Of a stretch of 64,000 bases of DNA, positions 27,846-36,655 are shown piece after piece. Origin of the DNA: Emticicia sp037153985 (GTDB lineage Bacteria; Bacteroidota; Bacteroidia; Cytophagales; Spirosomataceae); assembly GCF_037153985.1 (NCBI RefSeq), contig NZ_JBBAYI010000001.1:744001-808000 (forward strand), read 5' to 3'. Made by a program: the position numbers and the translations under genes. The notes under the pieces were generated by a model. The model had not been told where the DNA came from. It did no database searches and saw only the letters and a program-made list of their open reading frames with translations. Within the stretch, counting starts at the first letter, position 1. The number at the start of each line of letters is the position of its first letter.

Positions 27846-28895
27846 TTATTTATATGGATTAATAGTTATGATGGTTCCGTCTGGGTTATATTTCAATTCA
27901 GTAACTTTAATGTTACGAAGATGCGTTTGCCCTGACAATTGCACATCATGGTAGAACAAGTACCATTTGCCTTTAAATTCTATAATAGAGTGGTGGTTTG
28001 TCCAGCCATCAACCGGATTCAGCACTACTCCTTTGTAGGTAAATGGTCCATAAGGATTATCGCCCATTGCATAGCAAATAAGGTGTGTGTCACCAGTAGA
28101 ATAAGAGAAGTAATATTTGCCCTTATATTTATGCATCCAGGCAGCTTCAAAAAATCTCTTATCGTTGTTTCCTTCCAGAAGTGTCTTCCCGTTTTCGTCC
28201 AGAATAATAATATCTTTCGGGGTTTCAGCAAAACTCAGCATATCATTACTCATTTTGGCAATTTTAGGATGATAAGCCTCTTCGTTAGGAGTTCTTAGCT
28301 TGGCGTCAGCATTATACGAACCGGTTGCCCATCTTTGCAATTGCCCACCCCAAATTCCGCCAAAATACATATAATAACTTCCGTCGGTATCTTTAAAAAC
28401 AGTTGGGTCAATACTGAAACTACCCTCAATCGGATTTTTCTCAGCTTTAAATGGCCCTTCAGGTTTTTTGCTGGTGGCAACGCCTATTCTGAATATATCC
28501 TGTTTATCTTTTACCGGAAAATAAAGGTAGTATGTGCCATTTTTATAGGCCGCATCAGGAGCCCAAAGTTGGCGACCAGCCCACGGAATGTTTTTAATGT
28601 CAAGTGCTACGCCGTGGTCAGTAACCTTACCATTGGGGCTATCCATAGAAAAAATATGGTAGTCTTTCATGTCAAAATGGCTACCGTTATCGTCTTGTTT
28701 TATACCTGATTCAATATCATGGGAAGGATAAATGTAGATTTTCCCATTGAATACATGAGCAGATGGGTCAGCCGTATAGATTTTACTTACTAAAGGCTGA
28801 GAAATAGGCTGTTTTTTAGGCTGAGCATACGTTACTATTGCTCCAAGCCATAATAAAGATAGTAATCCAAGTTTTTTTTGATTAATACAAAACAT
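27846..28895 (-). CDS. GH43 family glycosidase (xylosidase/arabinofuranosidase type)
   Basis: A 349-residue exported enzyme with a five-bladed propeller of the GH43 type. A signal segment ends near residue 25. The likely catalytic residues are the base Asp in YTADPSAHVF (about 42), the pKa-modulating Asp in SIDPTVFKD (about 162) and the acid Glu in FFEAAWMHK (about 249). Members remove xylose or arabinose from xylan and oligosaccharides; the exact activity is not readable here. It lies 10 bases ahead of the GH10 gene, in one operon with the uronate enzymes. Confidence 0.9.
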   Translation of the reverse strand: MFCINQKKLGLLSLLWLGAIVTYAQPKKQPISQPLVSKIYTADPSAHVFNGKIYIYPSHDIESGIKQDDNGSHFDMKDYHIFSMDSPNGKVTDHGVALDIKNIPWAGRQLWAPDAAYKNGTYYLYFPVKDKQDIFRIGVATSKKPEGPFKAEKNPIEGSFSIDPTVFKDTDGSYYMYFGGIWGGQLQRWATGSYNADAKLRTPNEEAYHPKIAKMSNDMLSFAETPKDIIILDENGKTLLEGNNDKRFFEAAWMHKYKGKYYFSYSTGDTHLICYAMGDNPYGPFTYKGVVLNPVDGWTNHHSIIEFKGKWYLFYHDVQLSGQTHLRNIKVTELKYNPDGTIITINPYK

Positions 28896-28939
28896 CTATT
28901 AAATAATTTAAAGTAGTGAAACAAACTATTTTTGAATTG

Positions 28940-29743
28940 TCAGAATCCTATTGAATTTCCTCCATCGACAGGCAAAGAAGCCCCAGTAATATACTTGGCA
29001 GCTTCGGAAGCCAAGAATACGGCTGCCCAACCGATGTCGTCGGGTTTACCGAACTTAGCCATTGGTGTGCGGCCTAGTGCTTTATTCATTCGGTCGGGGT
29101 CGCTATTCATAGCGGTGCGCATCATTGCAGTTTCTATAAAACCCGGTGCAATGGCATTTACCCGAACATTATATTTTGAAAACTCAGATGCCAGCACTTT
29201 TACCATTCCTTCAACACCAGATTTTGAGGCTGCATAAGCTACCACCCTATCAATGCCATAATAAGCAGCCATCGACGAAATCATTAATATTGAGCCGCTC
29301 TGGCGGTTAATCATCCGGCGGGCGCATACACGCGTTAATGCAAATACTGAATTAAGATTAGTATGAACAATTTTCTGAAAATCTTCATCTGAAACATCAA
29401 GGGCAGGTTTTTTCATGTTTATTCCTGCATTATTTACCAGAATATCTATTGGCCCTATCTGAGTTTCAATATGCTCCACCAGCCCTTCAAGCGAATTTAG
29501 TTCTGTAACATCGTTAACTACATACTGTGCCGCGCTGCCCAACAGACTTATCGACTCCTTTAGGGCGTATTCTCGCCGACCTGTAATAACCACCCTTGCG
29601 CCTGCCCTAATCATACACTGGGCAATATCAAAGCCTATCCCGCTTCCACCACCTGTAATCAAGGCAAGTTTACCTTCTAAAGAAAACACGTTTTTTTGTG
29701 TCTGAACTGCTGTTATATTACCCAATTGTTCTTCTTCTATCAT
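28940..29743 (-). CDS. SDR oxidoreductase, probable D-mannonate oxidoreductase role
   Basis: A 267-residue cytoplasmic short-chain dehydrogenase with TGGGSGIG (about 31-38), NNAG, a Ser near 162 and YAASKSG (the Tyr-Lys pair). It overlaps the upstream GH67 gene by four bases (ATGA), so translation is coupled. Its place between alpha-glucuronidase and mannonate dehydratase suggests that it reduces fructuronate to mannonate, a step done by UxuB in E. coli and by SDR proteins in some other lineages. That role is inferred from position; a gluconate 5-dehydrogenase-like activity is the main alternative. Confidence 0.8.
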   Translation of the reverse strand: MIEEEQLGNITAVQTQKNVFSLEGKLALITGGGSGIGFDIAQCMIRAGARVVITGRREYALKESISLLGSAAQYVVNDVTELNSLEGLVEHIETQIGPIDILVNNAGINMKKPALDVSDEDFQKIVHTNLNSVFALTRVCARRMINRQSGSILMISSMAAYYGIDRVVAYAASKSGVEGMVKVLASEFSKYNVRVNAIAPGFIETAMMRTAMNSDPDRMNKALGRTPMAKFGKPDDIGWAAVFLASEAAKYITGASLPVDGGNSIGF

Positions 29744-31848
29744 CTTAAATGGTATATTTCTACTAATTTTTTAACTTCATCTAAACTACGTGTGGGTGCC
29801 GCCAACGGCGACGGGATTGGCATTCGAGCATAGTTAATAAAATACAATATACAGGCATCTCTCCACCAGAGGGCCTCTTTTTCTTGTATTTTCAAGCGTC
29901 CTTTTACATTTTCAAATGTTTCGTCGTCTATTTCAGTTTTCATACTCTCCCATACAGTCTGGAGTTTTTTCACTTCTTCTACTCCACCATAATAGCGTAC
30001 ACATAGTTCGTTCCAGAGGGTACGGCCTGTACTTAGTTTTTTGTCCCATGCTACATGATGAAACCAGAGCAGATAATCTAGCGGGCATTGGTCGGCATTG
30101 CCCCATAGTTTTTGCACTTCGGGATGGTAAAGGCTCAAGGCATTGCTTACTTTACCTGTACGGTCGAAACCCAAGCCTATTGAATCGGCTCTATGGTAAT
30201 ACACGGATGTCCAGTCAGGGCGACCACTCTTGGCTAACCACGGTTCAGGCCCGTAATGATGCCCTTCTCCCATCATGTGGGCTGTGCCAAGCGGATAGGT
30301 ATAACTTATATAAACTGGCAAAGATTTCAGCATTATATTTTTAATTTTCTCCTGCGACACACTATTTTTAGTTAAAGTCATGACAATCCATTCAGAAGCG
30401 ATTTCTTCTGAACTCAAGGTATGATTCCAAGCCAGTCGGCCAAAGGCATACCAGTTTGCCTGATTGAACGGATGCCCCGTCCAGTTTATATCTGAACCAG
30501 TATTGGCCACACCAGCCATGAGTGAATTCTGGTGTGAATCGAGGCTACCATCAATTACTTTGGCTACGGTTGACCCTTTACCTTTAGCATAGGTGTCGGT
30601 GTCAAGGCATTCTTTAAACATTGGGGCCAGATAAGTAAGGTGTGTCGATTGCCCCAGATATTCTTGTGTAATCTGAAACTCCATTCCTAAAGTTGTTTTA
30701 GGAAACGCACCAAACATCGGGTGGAAAGGTTCCCGGGGCATAAAATCGATAGGGCCGTTTTTTACTTGCACAATCACTTTTGGGTCAAAAGTGCCGTCAA
30801 GGGGTTTAAATTGTTCGTATGCTTCTTTAAAACGGTCACCTTTGGGGTCAGCGTTATAAACAAAGGCCCGCCAGATAACAATGCCACTATAAGGGCGCAT
30901 GGCTTCGGCCAGCATATTGGCTCCGTCGGCGTGTGTTCGGCCATAATCTTGAGGCCCGGGTTCACCCTCTGAGTTTGCTTTGACTAAAAAGCCACCAAAA
31001 TCAGGAATATATTCATGAATTTCCTTTGTTTTATCATTCCACCATTTTCGTACTTCAGCATCTAGGGGGTCGGAGGTCTTCAAGCCTCCTAGCGTTCGCG
31101 GAGACCTGAAATTGACCGAAATAAAAACCCTGATACCATAAGGGCGCAGGATATCAGCTACTGCTTTGATTTTTTCCAGATATTCGGCCGTTAGAAATCT
31201 TGAACTGGCATTTACGTTATTGATTGATGCGGCATTAATACCAATTGAAGCATTTGCACGGGCATATTGAATATATCTTGGGTCTATTCTGAATGGCAGT
31301 TCAGTCCATTTCCACATCGATGACCCTGCATAGCCCCGTTCTACGGTACCATTAGCATTATCCCAGTGGTTCAGCATCCTGATTTTTACTTTCGGATTAC
31401 TTACCACTGATATTTTATTTAAGTCTTTTGCTGTCTGGATATATCTCAACAATTCAAAAGCTCCGTAAAGTACTCCTGAAGGTGTTTTGGCTGTGATAAA
31501 AATATTTCCTTTTTGCTGTTGAATAGCAAAACCATCATCAACCAGATGCTGAACACTTATGCCTGTGGTATTTACTTCTAGAATTATGCCCCCCGTTTTG
31601 CCAGTCCAGTTTTGGACAACAGGTATTTTTTTACCCAACAAGCCCTCAAACCCTATTTTCAATTCGTTGGCGGCATTTGTTGCAATCGGAGAATTGTAGT
31701 TAAGAGCAACAAACTTTGTTAAATTTATGTATGCTTCTCTTTGTTTAGGGTCTTTCAGTAAATCATACTTAAGCCACAAACGCGAACCATCGTCGGCTAT
31801 GGAAGCAAACGAAATAAACAGAAAAAAGATAGCTAGTTTTTTAAACAT
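29740..31848 (-). CDS. GH67 alpha-glucuronidase
   Basis: A 702-residue GH67 enzyme that removes (4-O-methyl-)glucuronic acid from the non-reducing end of glucuronoxylan oligosaccharides. A signal peptide ends at about residue 17. The N-terminal GH67N region covers up to about 150. The catalytic barrel contains VKANSEGEPGPQDYGRTHAD (with the general-acid Glu) near 290 and ITQEYLGQSTHLTYLAP near 395. The C-terminal part completes the family length of about 700. The SDR gene begins inside its stop codon. Confidence 0.95.
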   Translation of the reverse strand: MFKKLAIFFLFISFASIADDGSRLWLKYDLLKDPKQREAYINLTKFVALNYNSPIATNAANELKIGFEGLLGKKIPVVQNWTGKTGGIILEVNTTGISVQHLVDDGFAIQQQKGNIFITAKTPSGVLYGAFELLRYIQTAKDLNKISVVSNPKVKIRMLNHWDNANGTVERGYAGSSMWKWTELPFRIDPRYIQYARANASIGINAASINNVNASSRFLTAEYLEKIKAVADILRPYGIRVFISVNFRSPRTLGGLKTSDPLDAEVRKWWNDKTKEIHEYIPDFGGFLVKANSEGEPGPQDYGRTHADGANMLAEAMRPYSGIVIWRAFVYNADPKGDRFKEAYEQFKPLDGTFDPKVIVQVKNGPIDFMPREPFHPMFGAFPKTTLGMEFQITQEYLGQSTHLTYLAPMFKECLDTDTYAKGKGSTVAKVIDGSLDSHQNSLMAGVANTGSDINWTGHPFNQANWYAFGRLAWNHTLSSEEIASEWIVMTLTKNSVSQEKIKNIMLKSLPVYISYTYPLGTAHMMGEGHHYGPEPWLAKSGRPDWTSVYYHRADSIGLGFDRTGKVSNALSLYHPEVQKLWGNADQCPLDYLLWFHHVAWDKKLSTGRTLWNELCVRYYGGVEEVKKLQTVWESMKTEIDDETFENVKGRLKIQEKEALWWRDACILYFINYARMPIPSPLAAPTRSLDEVKKLVEIYHLR

Positions 31849-31887
31849 GGGTTATGGGTTACAGGTTAAATACCTAATCTAGATTAT

Positions 31888-33090
31888 TCATACTAGGGTT
31901 TCTGACTTCTCGATAGCCATTTCCAGTCCTCTTAGCTCTGCCAGACCTTTCAACCGGCCAATAGCCGAATACCCCGGATACGTTTTTTTGTTCAAATCAT
32001 CTAGTATCTGGTGTCCGTGGTCTGGTCTCATGGGTATATTCCAGTCTGGTCGACCCTCGGCTTTTCTTTTCCGTGTTTCTGCAACTACTGCTTTTATTAC
32101 TTCGTACATATCTACATCTCCATCCAGATGCGCTGCTTCATGGAAATTGAGCGGGTTATCTTCTCGTTTGGTTGTTCGTAAATGCAGAAAGTGGATACGG
32201 TCTCCGAATTGCGTTATCATACCAGCCAAATCATTGTCGGGTCGTACGCCCAAAGAACCTGTGCAAAAAGTAATTCCGTTGTTAATAATATCACAGGCGG
32301 CCATTAGCTGCTTTAAATCATCTTCGGTACTTACCACCCGTGGCAAGCCCAATAGTGGTTTTGGAGGGTCGTCAGGATGAATACACAAATTGATGCCCAC
32401 CTCCTGTGCCACAGGAGCAATTTGCTGAATAAAATAGTAGAGATTTGCACGTAGTTCTTTATCACCGATTTTTTTGTAATTATCCAGAAGCTCCTGAAAA
32501 GTATTCAGGTCAAAGGCTTCTTCAGACCCGGGAAGCCCCAGCAATACAGTGTTTGTTAAAGTAGCTATTTCGTTAGCCGACATCCCTTTTAATTTATGTG
32601 CAGCTTTTATCTGTACTTCTGGTGTATAGTCTTTTGCGGCTTCCGGTCGTTTAAGAATGTATAAATCAAAAATGGCAAAGTCCTCCCAAACAAATCTGAG
32701 CGCTTTACCTCCATCTGGCATTTCATAGTTCAGATTAGTTCTTGACCAGTCGAGTACAGGCATAAAGTTATAACAAACCGTTTTTATGCCACATTGAGCC
32801 AGATTTCTTAACGAGATTTTATAATTTTCAATTAGTTGTTCTCTGGCAGGGAGTCCTTTTTTAATATCTTCATGTACGGGCAGACTTTCAACTACCAACC
32901 ATTTAAGTGGGATATACTTATCATTATCTGCTTCAACTAATCTAATTCTTTCTTTTATGGCTTCAACCGACCATATTTCTCCAACCGGAATCTGATGCAA
33001 AGCCGTTACTACTCCTGTACAGCCTGCCTGACGAATATCCATCAAAGAAACTGGGTCTTTAGGCCCGAACCATCGCATTGTATGAATCAT
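31888..33090 (-). CDS. uxuA: Mannonate dehydratase
   Basis: A 400-residue UxuA, converting D-mannonate to 2-keto-3-deoxy-D-gluconate in the cytoplasm. It begins MIHTMRWFGPKDPVSLMDIRQ, the standard family start, and contains NLCIHPDDPP, TFCTGSLGVRPDNDL, HFLHLRTT and MRPDHGHQI, the metal-binding Cys/His/Asp set. It sits 39 bases ahead of the GH67 gene, which supplies its substrate pathway. KDG kinase and aldolase genes are not in the window. Confidence 0.95.
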   Translation of the reverse strand: MIHTMRWFGPKDPVSLMDIRQAGCTGVVTALHQIPVGEIWSVEAIKERIRLVEADNDKYIPLKWLVVESLPVHEDIKKGLPAREQLIENYKISLRNLAQCGIKTVCYNFMPVLDWSRTNLNYEMPDGGKALRFVWEDFAIFDLYILKRPEAAKDYTPEVQIKAAHKLKGMSANEIATLTNTVLLGLPGSEEAFDLNTFQELLDNYKKIGDKELRANLYYFIQQIAPVAQEVGINLCIHPDDPPKPLLGLPRVVSTEDDLKQLMAACDIINNGITFCTGSLGVRPDNDLAGMITQFGDRIHFLHLRTTKREDNPLNFHEAAHLDGDVDMYEVIKAVVAETRKRKAEGRPDWNIPMRPDHGHQILDDLNKKTYPGYSAIGRLKGLAELRGLEMAIEKSETLV

Positions 33091-33126
33091 ACACTTAGTA
33101 TTTTCTTAACTAAACCTGATTAATAA

Positions 33127-35061
33127 TTATTTTTTAACTGCCTGAAAAGGCGAAGCCGGAAGCCCGTCTTTATTGTATAAATTGGCTGTATCGGGGTTGT
33201 CTGCCCAAGCATAACGTACATACATTGGTTTACTGACAGCATCGCTCCAGACTTCTACTTTATTACCTTTGATAGTAGCTTTGGCCCATACAAACTTTTT
33301 ATCGGCTCCGGCTATGGCAAAATATTTAAGTTCCCCACCGCCTTTTGCTGTCAGGCCACTACCAGTGTTAGTAAAACTCAGCATAACTTTATCCCCTTTC
33401 ACCTCCATTGATTGATACATGGGGCCTGAGAATACGAGATTTTTATCATGATAAGCTACTTTTCTGGCCGCTAATGCCAATCGCTTACCTACATCTTCTT
33501 TATTAAGTGGATGAATATCATTCCATTCGCCTGTATCAATTATAACCGCCATAGATGTTTGAGGCATGTTTAATGTTTGCCTTTGTGCTTCTCTTAATTC
33601 AGCCCATTGGCTTTCTGAAGGCTGGTCGGCTGGCTCCATAAAGTTTGCTAACTGTACAAATAAGAATGGGAAACTACCTTGATTCCATTTTTGTCGCCAA
33701 TCCTGAATCATGGTTTTGAAAAGTTGGTGATAATCAGACGGCTTATTTGTGTTGGCTTCGCCCTGATACCATATTACACCTTTTATTCCGTAATTTATCA
33801 AAGGCGAAATCATTCCATTATAAAGACCAACAGGTTTATACTGAAAAAATGTTGTCGCGGCCAAAGGCTCTTGTGCAGTTCCTAATTTAAATTGCCAGTT
33901 TCCTTTCAGGTCTATTATTTCGTTGCCAACCCTTATCTGATAGGTTTTATCTTTAATAAACCCTCCTTTTCCTGCATTATTAATTACCCTTACTACGATT
34001 GTGTTTTTACCTTCTTTTAAAACATCTTTAGGTATTTCATATCGTCTTGGCGGATACTGGTACCCAATAGTGCCTACGAACTGACCATTTACATAGGCAG
34101 AATCGCTATCTACAATTCGTCCAAGAAAAAATTTAGCTGCTTTTCCTGTCATCGATGCAGGTACATTTATTTCCTTTCTGAACCAAACTACTCCATTAGT
34201 ATTTTTTAAACCTTGATTTTCCCAGAAATCGGGTAACATCATGGTTGCCCAATCAGAAGCATCATACTCATTTTCGTACCATTTTTTTGCTCCGTTCATA
34301 CCCTTATCGTTCCGGCGGAGTCTGGCATACCATTCATTATTAATGGCTGCTTCTCTTTTTCTGATTTCATGAATATAGCTGCTATCTTTCATTTGTGTAG
34401 CTACGGCCAGATGTTCAGGAAATTGCCGGAGGGTTTCTTCGCTTATCCATGCTTCTACGGGTGAGCCTCCCACACTGGCATTTATAAGTCCTATGGGTAC
34501 ATGGTATTTTTCGTAAAGGTCTTTGGCAAAGAAATAGCCTGTTGCTGTAAAGCGAAGTATATTTTCGGGAGTGGCAGCTTCCCACTTACCTGTTGAGAAA
34601 TCTTCTAATGGTGTATTGAAATTAAAACGGGTAGGAATAAAAAAATGTCTTATCTGAGGATTATTTGTGCTGGCGATAATATCGGCATATTTTTCTTTGA
34701 CACGCTCCATAGGTAAAACCATGTTCGACTGCCCTGAACACACCCATACTTCTCCGATAAGAATATCCTTTATTTTAAGCTGGTTTTCGCCTGTAATAGC
34801 CATTTCATAAGGGCCACCTGCTTTAGGAGTATTAATCGTTACAAGCCATTTGCCTTCCTGATTAGCAATGGTTTTATAAGTTTTATGATTGAATTGTATA
34901 GTAACAGCTTCGTTTTTATTTGCCCAGCCCCACACTTTTACTGAGGCTTTCTGTTGTAGCACCATTCCGTTGCTTATCAGGCGAGGTAAGCGTATCTCAG
35001 CCCATACTTCATTGACTATTAAAATTAATAACCACGTAATAAGTTGTCGGGAGAGTTTCAT
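33127..35061 (-). CDS. SASA-family carbohydrate acetylesterase (xylan locus)
   Basis: A 644-residue exported esterase of the sialate O-acetylesterase (SASA) superfamily. Signal peptide about 1-21. The catalytic Ser lies in CSGQSNM (about 108-114), and the Asp/His partner in DIHPLNKEDVGKR near 545. A jelly-roll-like insertion sits at about 270-390. In this context it most likely removes acetyl groups from xylan rather than from sialic acid; there are no sialidase genes nearby. It is the first gene of the minus-strand cluster, facing the LacI gene across 436 bases. A paralogue lies in the mannan locus (60187-62145). Confidence 0.85.
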   Translation of the reverse strand: MKLSRQLITWLLILIVNEVWAEIRLPRLISNGMVLQQKASVKVWGWANKNEAVTIQFNHKTYKTIANQEGKWLVTINTPKAGGPYEMAITGENQLKIKDILIGEVWVCSGQSNMVLPMERVKEKYADIIASTNNPQIRHFFIPTRFNFNTPLEDFSTGKWEAATPENILRFTATGYFFAKDLYEKYHVPIGLINASVGGSPVEAWISEETLRQFPEHLAVATQMKDSSYIHEIRKREAAINNEWYARLRRNDKGMNGAKKWYENEYDASDWATMMLPDFWENQGLKNTNGVVWFRKEINVPASMTGKAAKFFLGRIVDSDSAYVNGQFVGTIGYQYPPRRYEIPKDVLKEGKNTIVVRVINNAGKGGFIKDKTYQIRVGNEIIDLKGNWQFKLGTAQEPLAATTFFQYKPVGLYNGMISPLINYGIKGVIWYQGEANTNKPSDYHQLFKTMIQDWRQKWNQGSFPFLFVQLANFMEPADQPSESQWAELREAQRQTLNMPQTSMAVIIDTGEWNDIHPLNKEDVGKRLALAARKVAYHDKNLVFSGPMYQSMEVKGDKVMLSFTNTGSGLTAKGGGELKYFAIAGADKKFVWAKATIKGNKVEVWSDAVSKPMYVRYAWADNPDTANLYNKDGLPASPFQAVKK

Positions 35062-35497
35062 AGAAAATTCAGGGGGTCTGTTGTATCGCTAATGGTTAAA
35101 AATGAGGGTGATGAAATTCACCACCCGACATCCTGTTAAAAACAAATGTATGAAAGTTAATAAATCACTTATTTAAAACCTGCCATGAGTAATCCTATGA
35201 AAAATACAAAATTCCTACCTTTTGCATTGCCTTAAGAGCTACTCATAGAAACGGGCATATTGATAATTATGAGAGAATATTATGGTATTTTTTGTATAAA
35301 AAAAAGAATTGAATGGCTATTTTTAACATAATAACCTCATATACCTATCGGTTGCGTTTCCGAAAACGTTTTCGATAGATAAGCAAAAATTACTATCTTT
35401 AATTACCCATTTCAAATTGCCAAGAGCCTGCCAGAATCTTGCAACCATAAATACTCAGCTTGTGGCAAATGTTTAATATTAAAAAAATCTAATTTTA
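35062..35497. promoter_or_regulatory. Divergent control region between esterase and lacI-type genes
   Basis: A 436-base gap without genes. It contains the perfect palindrome at 35361-35374, a plus-strand promoter-like pair (TTCG 35371-35374, 19 bases, TATCTTTA 35394-35401) and a minus-strand -7-like element TACATTTG at 35143-35150 for the xylan cluster. The rest shows nothing definite. Confidence 0.55.
35361..35374. promoter_or_regulatory. Candidate LacI-family operator
   Basis: CGAAAACGTTTTCG is a perfect 14-base palindrome centred on CG, the form typical of LacI/GalR operators. Its right end coincides with the putative -33 element of the lacI-type gene, consistent with autorepression, and it lies about 300 bases upstream of the esterase start on the other strand. 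Confidence 0.7.
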
Positions 35498-36655
35498 ATG
35501 ACTCCTTGTGTAAAATGTGGTGGTGTTGAAAATATTGTTCGGGCGGGGTTTGTCCGTGGAAAACAGCGTTTATATTGTAAAGATTGTAATCTCTATTTTA
35601 CCATTACACCTGAAAACCATCCCTCGTCCAAGAAACCCCATCAAACTACTATTGTTGATATTGCCAGAGCAATTGGTGTGTCGCCGTCTACGGTTTCCAG
35701 GGCTTTGAATAATAGCACCGAAATTAATGATAATACACGTACTGAGATTTTAAGAATTGCCAATGAACTAGACTATCGGCCTAATTTTCTTGCCCAAAGC
35801 CTTAACAGAGGCGAAACCCATACAATTGGTGTTATTATTCCCGATATTCAGCGTCCTTTTTTTGCTGGTGTAGTAGCAGGTATTCAGAAGGTAGCTACTG
35901 AGGCGGGGTATCGTGTCATGATTTGCCAATCGAACGAATCGCACCATACCGAAACACTCAATGTGCAGGCACTTGTAACAAGCCGTGTTGACGGCCTATT
36001 GATTAGCCACTCGAAAGAGACGTTTTCTTTTGAACATGTAAAATTACAATTGAAAAAAGGCTTGCCTATTGTACACTTCGACAGGGTATGCAATGAAGTT
36101 GATACAGCCAAAGTAATTCAGGAAGATTTTGCTGGTAGTTTTACTTTGGTAGAACACCTAATTTTACAAGGATACCGAAAAATTGCTGTACTGGCTGGCC
36201 CACAAGACCTGCTTATTAGCCAAACTAGATTAGATGGTTACAAGGCCGCACTTGAAAAATATGACCTTCCTATGAACGAACAGTTCATATATTATAGCAA
36301 TTTCAGTCAGGAAGACTCAGTGAAAGCATTAGACTACTGGCTTAATTTGCCAGAAAAACCTGATAGCATTTTTACCATTCATTACGGCAATGGTATAGAA
36401 ATGATAATGGAGTTGAAAAACAGGAATATACAGATACCGAACGAAATGGGTATTGTAGCTTTTGGTGACGAACTGATAGCTTCGTTAATTGAGCCTTCTT
36501 TAACGGTTTTTCATCAGTTTCCTTTTATAATTGGTGAAAATGCAGCCAGTATGTTGATCGAAAATATTATTAATCAGGGATCTTTTGTACCTCATACCAA
36601 AGTAATAAAGGGAGAATTAATTATTCGGAAATCGTCACAGAGAAGCTATACGTAA
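35498..36655 (+). CDS. LacI-family regulator with N-terminal zinc ribbon
   Basis: A 385-residue regulator. Residues 4-30 form a CxxC-19-CxxC zinc ribbon (CVKC ... YCKDC) like those at the start of some transposases. Residues about 47-100 are a normal LacI helix-turn-helix (TIVDIARAIGVSPSTVSRAL) with hinge, and about 105-380 a periplasmic-binding-protein-like effector domain (HTIGVIIPDIQRPFFAGV). The ATG at 35498 includes the ribbon; all parts are in one uninterrupted frame. It probably represses the divergent glucuronoxylan cluster, with a sugar or uronate as inducer (inference). It overlaps the convergent AraC-type gene by 10 bases. Confidence 0.9.
   Translation: MTPCVKCGGVENIVRAGFVRGKQRLYCKDCNLYFTITPENHPSSKKPHQTTIVDIARAIGVSPSTVSRALNNSTEINDNTRTEILRIANELDYRPNFLAQSLNRGETHTIGVIIPDIQRPFFAGVVAGIQKVATEAGYRVMICQSNESHHTETLNVQALVTSRVDGLLISHSKETFSFEHVKLQLKKGLPIVHFDRVCNEVDTAKVIQEDFAGSFTLVEHLILQGYRKIAVLAGPQDLLISQTRLDGYKAALEKYDLPMNEQFIYYSNFSQEDSVKALDYWLNLPEKPDSIFTIHYGNGIEMIMELKNRNIQIPNEMGIVAFGDELIASLIEPSLTVFHQFPFIIGENAASMLIENIINQGSFVPHTKVIKGELIIRKSSQRSYT

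Noticed and set aside
33127..35061. Sialic-acid metabolism inferred from the sialate O-acetylesterase family name
   Set aside because: Neighbours are xylan and uronate enzymes, and there are no sialidase or neuraminate genes in the window; SASA proteins in hemicellulose loci are more simply glycan acetylesterases.
35498..35590. Transposase remnant suggested by the zinc ribbon
   Set aside because: The ribbon is in frame with a full LacI protein; no transposase catalytic domain, terminal inverted repeats or target duplications are seen nearby.
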